Of a stretch of 13,461 bases of DNA, positions 1 to 7,002 are shown in pieces. The first letter of the stretch is position 1. Every line of letters starts with the position of its first letter. Under the pieces are notes generated by a model. The model ran no database searches and was not told where the DNA came from. It saw only the letters and a list, made by a program, of their open reading frames with translations. The translations under genes were made by a program, and so were the position numbers. Origin of the DNA: an uncultured Lachnospiraceae bacterium (GTDB lineage: Bacteria; Bacillota; Clostridia; Lachnospirales; Lachnospiraceae); NCBI GenBank assembly GCA_905201915.1, contig CAJKQE010000059.1:1-13461 (forward strand). The letters run 5' to 3'.

Positions 1-2
1 TG

Positions 3-182
3 ATAAAAAACAAAGAAAATAAAAAAATGGCAGAACTTATAAAAGAACAGGGAGCAGAGAGAGAACTTATAGACTCCTTTTTAAAGACGGCAGTTAAATA
101 TAACAATCAGGAAGCGCAGATTTTTCTGTTGAGAGAAAAAGAAAATTTGGGAGGATTTAAAGCAAAGAGCTGGGAACTTTAA
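3..182 (+). CDS. C-terminal end of an unidentified upstream protein (partial)
   Basis: An open frame runs in from the left edge and stops with TAA at 180-182, one base before the next start codon. The last 59 residues are charged and look helical, ending in FKAKSWEL. The alternation of short helices (IDSFLKTAVKYNNQEAQIFL) resembles the last repeat of an ankyrin-type helical-repeat protein, but that is only an impression. An in-frame ATG at 27 has no clear ribosome binding site, so this is read as the tail of a longer gene. The tight junction with the next gene suggests one operon with the VWA and MoxR genes. Function unknown. Confidence 0.6.
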   Translation: MKNKENKKMAELIKEQGAERELIDSFLKTAVKYNNQEAQIFLLREKENLGGFKAKSWEL

Positions 183-183
183 A

Positions 184-1452
184 ATGAAAACAAAAGAAGA
201 ATATTTATGGGAAGAAGTAAAAGAACTTGCCCTAACAAAATTTTGTTGTGAAAGTCCGGGGTTTTATCAAATTTTTCAAATGGCATTTTCAAATTTTCAA
301 AAGAGTTCTATGGTAGGAACAGATGGAGAAACTTTCTTCTATGAGCCTAAGTTTTTTCTTCAACTTTATATGGAAAAAGGAATAAAGGGAATAAATCGTT
401 TCTTTTTTCATACGCTGTTTCATTTATTGTACGGACAAGTGAAAGGGAATATAGAAACTTCATTTCTGTGGAACTTAGCCTGTGATATGATAGTAGAATA
501 TACCATTGATGCATTAGGGCAGGAGGAACTTATAGGAAAAATGTCAAAGCCTGCCAGAGAATTTTGTAATCAAATATGGGAAACAGGGGAAGGATTGTCA
601 GTAGAAACTGTGCAGAAAAGATTAGAAAAGAAAAACTTTTCTTTAAGAGAAATAGAATTTTGGAAAAAGTGTTTTGAACAAGATAATCATATTCTTTGGA
701 AGGATGTAAAAGAAGAACGGACAGAGAAACTCATGGAATGTGCACTTTCTTTAAAAGCAGGAGGAGATGACGGCAGTGGGCTGGGCATTGGAATGAGAGG
801 TTCGCAGCAAGGTCACAAACAGGAATGGTATGAAATTCAGGAAGAGAGAAAAAGAGGTTATTATAAATTTTTGAGGCAGTTTACGGTAGAAAGAGAAGAA
901 TTGCAGTTAGATATGGAAACTTTTGATTATATTCCCTATTTATATGGACTTTCTCATTATAAAAATCTACCTCTTTTAGAACCTTTGGAATATACAGAGG
1001 CAAAAAAATTAGAAGAATTAGTCATAGCTATTGACACATCTGCATCTTGTAAAAGACCTACGGTACAGCGTTTTTTACAGGAAACTTACGCAGTTTTGGG
1101 GCAGCAGGAAAATTTTTTTAAAAAACTGCGAGTACATATTATACAGTGTGACTGTTATGTACAGGAAGACGTAAGAGTCACCTGTGAAAAGGAATGGAAA
1201 GAATATCTAAAGCACATTAAAATACAGGGAGGAGGGGGGACAGACTTTCGTCCGGTATTTCAATATGTGAATAAGATGATTGTGGATAGAAAGCTGAAAA
1301 ATTTAAAGGCGCTTTTATATTTTACCGATGGAGATGGGATTTATCCCAGAGAAAAACCGGATTACGAGACAGTTTTTTTACTGACGAAAGAACCGCCGAA
1401 AGAAGCTAATGTTCCAAATTGGGCAAAGCTTTTCTATATGGATGAGAGATAA
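184..1452 (+). CDS. VWA-like / DUF2201-type putative metallopeptidase protein
   Basis: A 422-residue protein of the DUF2201 type. The N-terminal third resembles the putative metallopeptidase domain: H76-T-L-F-H80 stands where an HExxH motif would lie, followed by N97-L-A-C-D101. The catalytic Glu is replaced by Thr77, so peptidase activity is doubtful. The C-terminal part (about 278-422) is a VWA-like fold. It has a MIDAS signature D284-T-S-A-S288, a glycine-rich turn with T353-D354 (GGGGTD), and T381-D382-G-D, all expected to bind a divalent metal. No signal peptide or membrane segment is visible, so it is probably cytosolic. GGGA at 172-175 is a modest ribosome binding site for the ATG at 184. 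It is followed 12 bases later by a MoxR-type ATPase; such pairs usually act as ATP-driven chaperones that remodel or insert metal into a partner enzyme. The partner here is unknown. Confidence 0.85.
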   Translation: MKTKEEYLWEEVKELALTKFCCESPGFYQIFQMAFSNFQKSSMVGTDGETFFYEPKFFLQLYMEKGIKGINRFFFHTLFHLLYGQVKGNIETSFLWNLACDMIVEYTIDALGQEELIGKMSKPAREFCNQIWETGEGLSVETVQKRLEKKNFSLREIEFWKKCFEQDNHILWKDVKEERTEKLMECALSLKAGGDDGSGLGIGMRGSQQGHKQEWYEIQEERKRGYYKFLRQFTVEREELQLDMETFDYIPYLYGLSHYKNLPLLEPLEYTEAKKLEELVIAIDTSASCKRPTVQRFLQETYAVLGQQENFFKKLRVHIIQCDCYVQEDVRVTCEKEWKEYLKHIKIQGGGGTDFRPVFQYVNKMIVDRKLKNLKALLYFTDGDGIYPREKPDYETVFLLTKEPPKEANVPNWAKLFYMDER

Positions 1453-1464
1453 CAGGAGAAGACA

Positions 1465-2940
1465 ATGAATATTGCAGAAGCAAAACAGGAAATTATCAAT
1501 ACACTTCGAGCCTATACGGCAAAGGATGAGGAGGGGAATTATAAAATTCCTATACAATATCAAAGACCGGTGTTGCTTATGGGACCTCCGGGCATTGGAA
1601 AAACTGCTATTATGAAGCAGATTGCAGAGGAAGAAAAAATAGGACTTGTGGAATATACACTGACACATCATACAAGGCAAAGTGCAGTGGGGCTGCCGAT
1701 TTTGGAAAAAAGAAGATTTCAGGGAGAGGAATATACCGTTACAGAATACACTATGAGCGAAATGCTTGCATCAGTATATGAATGTATAGAAAAAGAGGGA
1801 GCAGAAACAGGGATTTTATTTCTGGATGAGATTAACTGTGTTTCTGAAACGTTAGCACCTACCATGCTGCAGCTTTTGCAGAACAAGACTTTTGGTGCCC
1901 ATAAACTTCCAAAGGGTTGGTGTATTGTAGCAGCAGGAAATCCGGAGAGATACAATAAGTCTGTGAGGGAATTTGATATCGTAACTCTTGATAGAGTGAA
2001 GAAAATAGAAATTCAGGAAAATCATTCTGTTTGGGATCGATATGCTGCAAAACAGGGCGTTCATTTAGGAATACGCAGTTATTTGCAGCTAAAAACAGAA
2101 AACTTTTATCGCATAGAAGAACGACAGGGAGGAAGTTGTTTTGTAACTGCCAGAGGTTGGGAAGATTTATCCAGAATTTTACAAAGCTATGAAGAAATGA
2201 AAGTCCCCATAACAGAGGATTTAATTGGTGAGTATGTGCAGCATGAGGAAGTGGCAGGAGATTTTTATGGATTTTATAAGCTATTTAAGAACTATGAAGA
2301 AAAGTATCAGAAGTATTCTTTGGAAGATAAAGAGGACATGCTTTTTCATGTTGATTTTGAAGGGAAAGTTTTATTTATGCAGCTTTTGGAGGGAGAGTTA
2401 CAGGGAAAAGTAATAGAATATCAACAAGAGAAGGCCTATATAAATGGCTTGTATGAAGAATTAAAAAAGTTAAAAAAATCTATTGCAGAGGAACAGGGAG
2501 AAATACATACTCTTTTTTGTCAGATGATAGAAAGAAGAAAAAGACAGAGAGAAATTCTTACGGAACAGGGACTTTTGTCAAAGAAAGAACAAAAAATTGA
2601 TAAAAATATCACAAAATGGTTGGATGAAAGAAAATGGATGCTAAAAGAAAGTGGATTTTCAGCTGTGAAAGAAGATTTTTACAGAGAAACTTTGAACTTA
2701 AAATACCAAGAAGAACAAATTCAAACTTTATTAGACAAAGAGATTTTGGCAGTAAAGAAAAGCAGCAAAACAGGGCAAGAGTTACCTCTTTTTTTATCAA
2801 TCTTGTCGCGTAATGAAAGAGTTGCTGAATTTATAGCGGAGCATGGATGCGAAAGTTATTTGAAAGAGAGTAAAGTCCTTTTAACGCAGGAGAGAGAAGC
2901 TGTTTTAAGAGAGGAAATTCAGGCGTTTCAAATAAAGTAA
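1465..2940 (+). CDS. MoxR-family AAA+ ATPase
   Basis: A 491-residue AAA+ ATPase. Walker A is GPPGIGKT at residues 40-47 (K46, T47). Walker B is LFLDEIN with D121-E122. Sensor 1 is AAGNP (156-160), and a sensor-2-like arginine R230 lies in TARGW. The AAA+ core covers about 1-240. A long, highly charged, probably coiled-coil helical region follows (about 315-435), so the protein is longer than a minimal MoxR (about 320 residues). The ATG at 1465 has AGGAG just upstream, 12 bases after the VWA gene, which implies co-transcription and a MoxR-VWA complex in the cytosol. Known pairs of this kind include CoxD-CoxE, NorQ-NorD and CbbQ-CbbO; the client here cannot be read from the sequence. No terminator hairpin is seen between this gene and the next promoter. 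Confidence 0.9.
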   Translation: MNIAEAKQEIINTLRAYTAKDEEGNYKIPIQYQRPVLLMGPPGIGKTAIMKQIAEEEKIGLVEYTLTHHTRQSAVGLPILEKRRFQGEEYTVTEYTMSEMLASVYECIEKEGAETGILFLDEINCVSETLAPTMLQLLQNKTFGAHKLPKGWCIVAAGNPERYNKSVREFDIVTLDRVKKIEIQENHSVWDRYAAKQGVHLGIRSYLQLKTENFYRIEERQGGSCFVTARGWEDLSRILQSYEEMKVPITEDLIGEYVQHEEVAGDFYGFYKLFKNYEEKYQKYSLEDKEDMLFHVDFEGKVLFMQLLEGELQGKVIEYQQEKAYINGLYEELKKLKKSIAEEQGEIHTLFCQMIERRKRQREILTEQGLLSKKEQKIDKNITKWLDERKWMLKESGFSAVKEDFYRETLNLKYQEEQIQTLLDKEILAVKKSSKTGQELPLFLSILSRNERVAEFIAEHGCESYLKESKVLLTQEREAVLREEIQAFQIK

Positions 2941-2959
2941 AAAATCATATAAGTTATAC

Positions 2960-2989
2960 TTGACTAATTTGGTTCAGAATTGTTATAAT
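2960..2989 (+). promoter_or_regulatory. Sigma-A promoter of the cooS operon (extended -10)
   Basis: TTGACT (2960-2965) and TATAAT (2984-2989) are separated by 18 bases. TG at 2981-2982 forms an extended -10 (TGTTATAAT). Start of transcription is expected near 2996, giving a leader of about 40 bases before the AGGAGG (3022-3027) and ATG (3037). Close to consensus, so strong when not repressed. Confidence 0.85.
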
Positions 2990-2997
2990 CTTAACAG
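2980..2997 (+). promoter_or_regulatory. Candidate Rex operator overlapping the -10
   Basis: TTGTTAT-AATC-TTAACAG fits the Firmicute Rex consensus TTGTTAA-N4-TTAACAA at 12 of 14 fixed positions and contains a perfect TGTTA-N6-TAACA inverted repeat. It covers the -10 hexamer and the expected start point, where a repressor would block RNA polymerase. Rex is released from DNA when NADH/NAD+ is high. Seen: the repeat and its position. Inferred: binding by Rex. Part of the match is contributed by the A/T-rich -10 itself. Confidence 0.55.
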
Positions 2998-3036
2998 ATT
3001 AAAAAAATTATTGTACATATCAGGAGGATATTAAGT

Positions 3037-4920
3037 ATGAATCAGTGTTTTGGATGCAATACATGTGCCAGTGCAGATAAGCCTTTGGAAGGATTTATCC
3101 GTAATTTACCTATGGAAACTTCTCATCACAGAGTAGAAGGGCAGAGTACAAAATGTGGTTTTGGTTTACAGGGCGTATGCTGCCGTCTTTGCTCCAATGG
3201 TCCATGTCGTATTACACCAAAAGCTCCAAGAGGAATTTGTGGTGCTACAGCAGATGTTATTGTTGCACGTAACTTCCTTCGTGCAGTGGCAAGTGGATCT
3301 GGATGCTATATTCATATTGTAGAAAATACAGCATTAAACGTAAAGAAAACTGCTGAAATTAAAGGTGAGATTAAAGGTGAAAAATCCCTTGCAAGACTTG
3401 CTGAAATTTTTGGCGTTCAGGGAACAGATAAATGGGATACTGCAAAACAGGTAGCTCAGAAAGTTCTGGACGATTTATATAAACCGGAATATGAAAAAAT
3501 GGAATTGGTTGAAAAAATGGCTTATGCACCTCGTTTTAAAAAATGGCAGGAATTAGGTATTTTACCAGGCGGTGCAAAAAGTGAAGTATTCCATGGAGTG
3601 GTAAAATGTTCTACAAACTTAAATTCCGATCCGGTTGATATGTATACAGATTGTCTGAAACTGGGTATTTCCACAGGTTTATACGGACTGACTCTTACAA
3701 ATCTGTTAAATGACGTACTTTTAGGAGAACCAGAACTTCGTATGGCTCCTGTTGGACTTCGTGTAATTGATCCAGATTATATCAACATTATGATTACAGG
3801 ACATCAGCATACAATTTTTGTAGATTTACAGGAAAGACTTACATCCAAAGAAGCAGTAGAAAAAGCAAAAGCAGCAGGAGCAAAAGGTTTTAAACTGGTT
3901 GGATGTACTTGTGTAGGTCAGGATTTACAGCTTAGAGGTGCTCATTACGAAGAAGTATTTGATGGACATGCAGGTAACAACTATACAAGTGAGGCAGTAC
4001 TGGCTACCGGTGGTATTGATGCTGTTCTTTCTGAATTTAACTGTACACTTCCTGGTATTGAACCAATCTGTGATGAATTAAAAATTAAACAGATTTGTCT
4101 TGACAGTGTTGCGAAAAAAGCAAATGCAGAACTGAAACCATTTGTTTTTGAAGAGAGAGAAAAACAGAGCGAAGAAATTATTGATGAAATTATTGAAGCA
4201 TACAAAGCAAGACGAGGCAATGTTCCTATGAACTTAATGCCGGAACATGGAAATGATCATACTTTAACAGGTGTTTCTGAAGGTTCTTTAAAGGAATTTT
4301 TAGGTGGAAACTGGAAACCGTTAATTGATTTAATTGTATCCGGAGATATCAAAGGTATTGCAGGTGTAGTTGGATGTTCTAACCTGACAGCAGGGGGGCA
4401 TGATGTTCTTTCTGTGGAATTGACAAAAGAATTAATTGCAAAAGATATTCTGGTACTGACAGCAGGATGTTCTTCAGGCGGTATTGAAAATTGCGGACTT
4501 ATGACACCGGAAGCGGCAAAATATGCCGGTCCAAAGCTTCGTGCTGTATGTGAAAAATTAAATATTCCTCCAGTATTGAACTTTGGCCCATGTCTTGCAA
4601 TTGGACGTCTTGAAATTGTAGCTACAGAATTGGCAGAAGCGATTGGTGTAGATATTCCTCAGCTTCCATTAGTTCTTTCCGCAGCACAGTGGTTAGAAGA
4701 ACAGGCTCTTGCAGACGGATGTTTCGGATTGGCACTTGGACTTCCGCTTCATTTAGGACTTCCTCCATTTGTTACAGGAAGTGAAACAGCAGTAAAACTG
4801 TTGACAGAAGATATGAAGAATCTTACAGGCGGACAGGTAATTATCAATCCGGATGCAAAAGAAAGTGCAGATATTCTTGATAAGATTATTGAAGAAAGAC
4901 GTGCAGGATTAAATATCTAA
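3037..4920 (+). CDS. cooS: CooS-type anaerobic CO dehydrogenase family protein, altered active site
   Basis: A 627-residue protein of the Ni,Fe carbon-monoxide dehydrogenase family, close to the usual length. N-terminal cysteines fit cluster D (C40, C48) and cluster B (C49, C52, C57, C68). By alignment from memory with C. hydrogenoformans CODH II, the C-cluster ligands are all present: H256 (TGHQH), C292, C336, C447, C478 and C519. Residues needed for CO/CO2 chemistry are not. The catalytic lysine (K563) is Q556, the neighbouring I567 is D560, and the relay histidines 93/96/99/102 become Y91/I94/N97/L100. An extra CxxCxxC lies at residues 4-10. AGGAGG at 3022-3027 supports the start. A CooF-like ferredoxin and an FAD/NAD oxidoreductase follow; no cooC nickel-insertion ATPase or acetyl-CoA synthase gene is in the window. 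The family call is secure, but CO oxidation is doubtful. A reductase like CooS-V of C. hydrogenoformans is an alternative. Confidence 0.9.
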   Translation: MNQCFGCNTCASADKPLEGFIRNLPMETSHHRVEGQSTKCGFGLQGVCCRLCSNGPCRITPKAPRGICGATADVIVARNFLRAVASGSGCYIHIVENTALNVKKTAEIKGEIKGEKSLARLAEIFGVQGTDKWDTAKQVAQKVLDDLYKPEYEKMELVEKMAYAPRFKKWQELGILPGGAKSEVFHGVVKCSTNLNSDPVDMYTDCLKLGISTGLYGLTLTNLLNDVLLGEPELRMAPVGLRVIDPDYINIMITGHQHTIFVDLQERLTSKEAVEKAKAAGAKGFKLVGCTCVGQDLQLRGAHYEEVFDGHAGNNYTSEAVLATGGIDAVLSEFNCTLPGIEPICDELKIKQICLDSVAKKANAELKPFVFEEREKQSEEIIDEIIEAYKARRGNVPMNLMPEHGNDHTLTGVSEGSLKEFLGGNWKPLIDLIVSGDIKGIAGVVGCSNLTAGGHDVLSVELTKELIAKDILVLTAGCSSGGIENCGLMTPEAAKYAGPKLRAVCEKLNIPPVLNFGPCLAIGRLEIVATELAEAIGVDIPQLPLVLSAAQWLEEQALADGCFGLALGLPLHLGLPPFVTGSETAVKLLTEDMKNLTGGQVIINPDAKESADILDKIIEERRAGLNI

Positions 4921-4953
4921 AATAAATTCAATGATACAGAACGGGGGTATCTG

Positions 4954-5400
4954 ATGAGAAGAATAATGATTGACGCTGCCAAATGTGATGGCTGTAAAAG
5001 CTGTTCCGTAGCATGTATGCAGGCGCATAGAAAAGATGACGGAAATATTTATACCTTAGATTTGACAGATATTACAAATGAATCCAGAAACTTTATATAT
5101 AAAAATCCGGATGGAAGCTATACACCTGTATTTTGCAGACATTGTGAGCAACCGGAATGTGTAATGTCCTGTATGAGCGGTGCGCTGAAAAAAGACGAAA
5201 AAACAGGTCATGTACAGTATGATGCTGAAAAATGTGGTTCTTGTTTTATGTGTGTAATGAATTGCCCTTACGGTGTTTTAAAACCTGATGAAACAACTCA
5301 TACAAAAGTCATTAAATGTGACTTTTGTATTGAGAAGGGTGAAGAACCAAGCTGCGTAAAGGCTTGTCCAAAACAGGCGATTTGGGTAGAGGAGGTGTAA
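4954..5400 (+). CDS. cooF: CooF-like ferredoxin with four [4Fe-4S] clusters
   Basis: A 148-residue electron carrier with exactly 16 cysteines in four groups: C11/C14/C17/C21, C61/C64/C69/C73, C94/C97/C100/C104 and C122/C125/C134/C138. This is the arrangement of the CooF/HycB/DMSO-reductase-B family. There is no signal peptide or Tat motif, so it is cytosolic. It lies 33 bases after cooS and 4 bases before the FAD oxidoreductase, so it should pass electrons between those two proteins. The start at 4954 has a GGGGG tract (4943-4947) as a weak ribosome binding site, which suggests lower or coupled translation. A gene order CooS-CooF-FAD oxidoreductase is known from other anaerobes. The symbol reflects position and family rather than proven function. 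Confidence 0.9.
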   Translation: MRRIMIDAAKCDGCKSCSVACMQAHRKDDGNIYTLDLTDITNESRNFIYKNPDGSYTPVFCRHCEQPECVMSCMSGALKKDEKTGHVQYDAEKCGSCFMCVMNCPYGVLKPDETTHTKVIKCDFCIEKGEEPSCVKACPKQAIWVEEV

Positions 5401-5404
5401 GCAG

Positions 5405-6631
5405 ATGCAATATGTGATTTTAGGAGCAGGAGCAGCAGGTATTATGGCTGCAAAGACTATTCGAAAAACAGATGTGCAAGGTGAAATTACAGTGATATCC
5501 ACAGATACACAGGTACATTCACGCTGTATGCTGCATAAATTCCTCAGTCATGAAAGAAGTGCAGAAAGTATTAGCTTTATTGACGCTGATTTTTTTGAGA
5601 AAAATAAGATTAACTGGTTAAAAGGAAAAACAGTGAATAAGCTGGATACTGTAAATAAAAAAGTGTTTACAGAAGACGGCAATGAAATTGGATATGATAA
5701 ACTTTTAATTGCTACAGGTGCGGAGAGTTTTATCCCGCCTGTAGGGAAATTAAGAGAGGCAAACAACGTTTTTGGTCTTCGTCATTTAAGAGATGCTCAG
5801 GCGATTGATGCGATGGCAAAGAATGCAGAAAATATTGTAATTATCGGTTCCGGTCTGGTAGGTTTGGATGCTGCTTATGGACTTATGGAAACAGGAAAAA
5901 AAGTTTCTGTTGTAGAGATGGCAGAACAAATTCTTCCTATTCAGTTAGATAAGACAGGTGCTTTTGAATATCAGAAACGCTTTGAAAAAGCAGGAGCTTC
6001 TTTCTACTTAGGTAGAAAAGCAGCAGATACGTTGATGAATGAAGATGGAAATATTTCTCGTATTGTACTGGATAACGGAGAAGAAATTTCATGTGATCTG
6101 GTAATCGTAGCAGCCGGTGTTCGTTCAGCGGTAGCAGGTATGGACGGAGAAGGCATTGTCATTGACAGAGGTATTCAAGTAGATGACTATCTGGAAACAG
6201 GAGCTAAGGATGTCTATGCAGCGGGAGATGTGGCTGGTTTATCCGGTATTTGGCCAAATGCACAGAAACAGGGAGAAACGGCAGCTCTTAATATGTGTGG
6301 GGAAAAGGTAGCCTATACAGATCGCTATGCCATTAAAAATACCATTAATTTCTTTGGTCTTGTTTCTATGTGTATCGGAGTGATTGTTCCGGAAGAAACA
6401 GATACGGTAGTAGTAAGAGAAGACTCTAAGGAATATAAGCGTGTCATTATCCGTGATGGAAAAGTGGTAGGTGTATTGCTTCAGGGGGATATTTCTCATG
6501 GAGGTATCTGGCAGTATTTAATTAAAAATCAAATTTCTGTAGAAAATATTCAGAAAGATATTTTAGACTTGAATTTTGGCGATTTTTATGGCATTAAGGA
6601 AAATGGCGAATACCAGTGGAATATGTCTTGA
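5405..6631 (+). CDS. FAD-dependent NAD(P)H oxidoreductase of the redox operon
   Basis: A 408-residue two-dinucleotide-binding flavoprotein (pyridine-nucleotide oxidoreductase family, like rubredoxin- or NirB-type reductases). The FAD Rossmann motif is G7-A-G-A-A-G12. IATGAES (102-108) and the second FAD motif YAAGDVAG (271-278) are present. The NAD(P) motif is G148-S-G-L-V-G153, with acidic E171 after the second strand, which favours NADH over NADPH. No redox-active CxxxxC pair is visible, so it is not a disulfide reductase. It should exchange electrons between NAD(H) and the CooF-like ferredoxin, cytosolic. GGAGG at 5391-5395 lies inside the end of the previous gene and supports the ATG at 5405. 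Its stop codon TGA (6629-6631) lies inside the -35 box of the tyrS promoter, and no terminator follows before the T-box. Confidence 0.9.
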   Translation: MQYVILGAGAAGIMAAKTIRKTDVQGEITVISTDTQVHSRCMLHKFLSHERSAESISFIDADFFEKNKINWLKGKTVNKLDTVNKKVFTEDGNEIGYDKLLIATGAESFIPPVGKLREANNVFGLRHLRDAQAIDAMAKNAENIVIIGSGLVGLDAAYGLMETGKKVSVVEMAEQILPIQLDKTGAFEYQKRFEKAGASFYLGRKAADTLMNEDGNISRIVLDNGEEISCDLVIVAAGVRSAVAGMDGEGIVIDRGIQVDDYLETGAKDVYAAGDVAGLSGIWPNAQKQGETAALNMCGEKVAYTDRYAIKNTINFFGLVSMCIGVIVPEETDTVVVREDSKEYKRVIIRDGKVVGVLLQGDISHGGIWQYLIKNQISVENIQKDILDLNFGDFYGIKENGEYQWNMS

Positions 6632-6656
6632 CAACCATAGAGGAAATTTGTATACT
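6628..6656 (+). promoter_or_regulatory. Promoter of the tyrS T-box transcript
   Basis: Perfect TTGACA (6628-6633), 17-base spacer, TATACT (6651-6656). The -35 box overlaps the stop codon of the upstream oxidoreductase gene. Transcription should start near 6663, just ahead of the T-box stem I. Confidence 0.85.
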
Positions 6657-6679
6657 GTTGCTGTAAATGAAAAAGCAAA

Positions 6680-6960
6680 GATGAGAAGAAGTAATTTTCA
6701 GAGAAATGCACAGAAAGCAGCCGGTTGATGAGAGGCGCGCAGGAAGCTGAGAATGAATACATCTCGGAGCTTCACACCGAAAAGAAATGAGTAGGCTGTG
6801 ACGGAAAGATGCACGTTATAGCATTTTGAGTATCGCTTCGGCTGTACTTGCAGAGGCAGGCAATGTGAGTTGTCTGTGAATAAAGGTGGTAACACGAGAA
6901 AGCTTATCGCTCTCGTCCTTTTTATAATTATAAAGAGGACGGGAGTGTTTTTTTGTTTCA
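6680..6960 (+). promoter_or_regulatory. T-box leader, tyrosine-specific
   Basis: Stem I carries GAGA (6683-6686) pairing with TCTC (6762-6765), an AGTAA turn, and the specifier TAC (Tyr) at 6758-6760 in the 3' side of the specifier loop (GAATACA). The conserved T-box AAGGTGGTAACACG is at 6883-6896. Its bulge TGGT (6887-6890) would pair with the tRNA end ACCA: the variable base U matches the A discriminator of bacterial tRNA-Tyr, which independently supports the assignment. ACGAGA (6894-6899) pairs with TCTCGT (6911-6916) as antiterminator, excluding the terminator. Uncharged tRNA-Tyr should allow read-through into tyrS. The leader accounts for most of the 371-base stretch between genes. Confidence 0.95.
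6910..6954 (+). terminator. T-box-controlled intrinsic terminator
   Basis: The arm CTCTCGTCCTTTTT (6910-6923) pairs with AAAGAGGACGGGAG (6932-6945) including G-U pairs, followed by TGTTTTTTT. It shares its 5' arm with the antiterminator. It is also the first terminator downstream of the cooS operon. Confidence 0.93.
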
Positions 6961-7002
6961 TAGAAAATTTCGTCCTCAGGAAAACAGAAGGGAGAAAACG
7001 AA

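Noticed and set aside
3037..6631. Assignment as a Wood-Ljungdahl CODH/acetyl-CoA synthase locus
   Set aside because: No acetyl-CoA synthase, corrinoid protein or methyltransferase gene is present, and the neighbours are a ferredoxin and an FAD enzyme.
6698..6961. An 87-codon open frame on the - strand
   Set aside because: It lies entirely within the T-box leader and terminator, whose structure explains the sequence; no ribosome binding site or protein-like composition.
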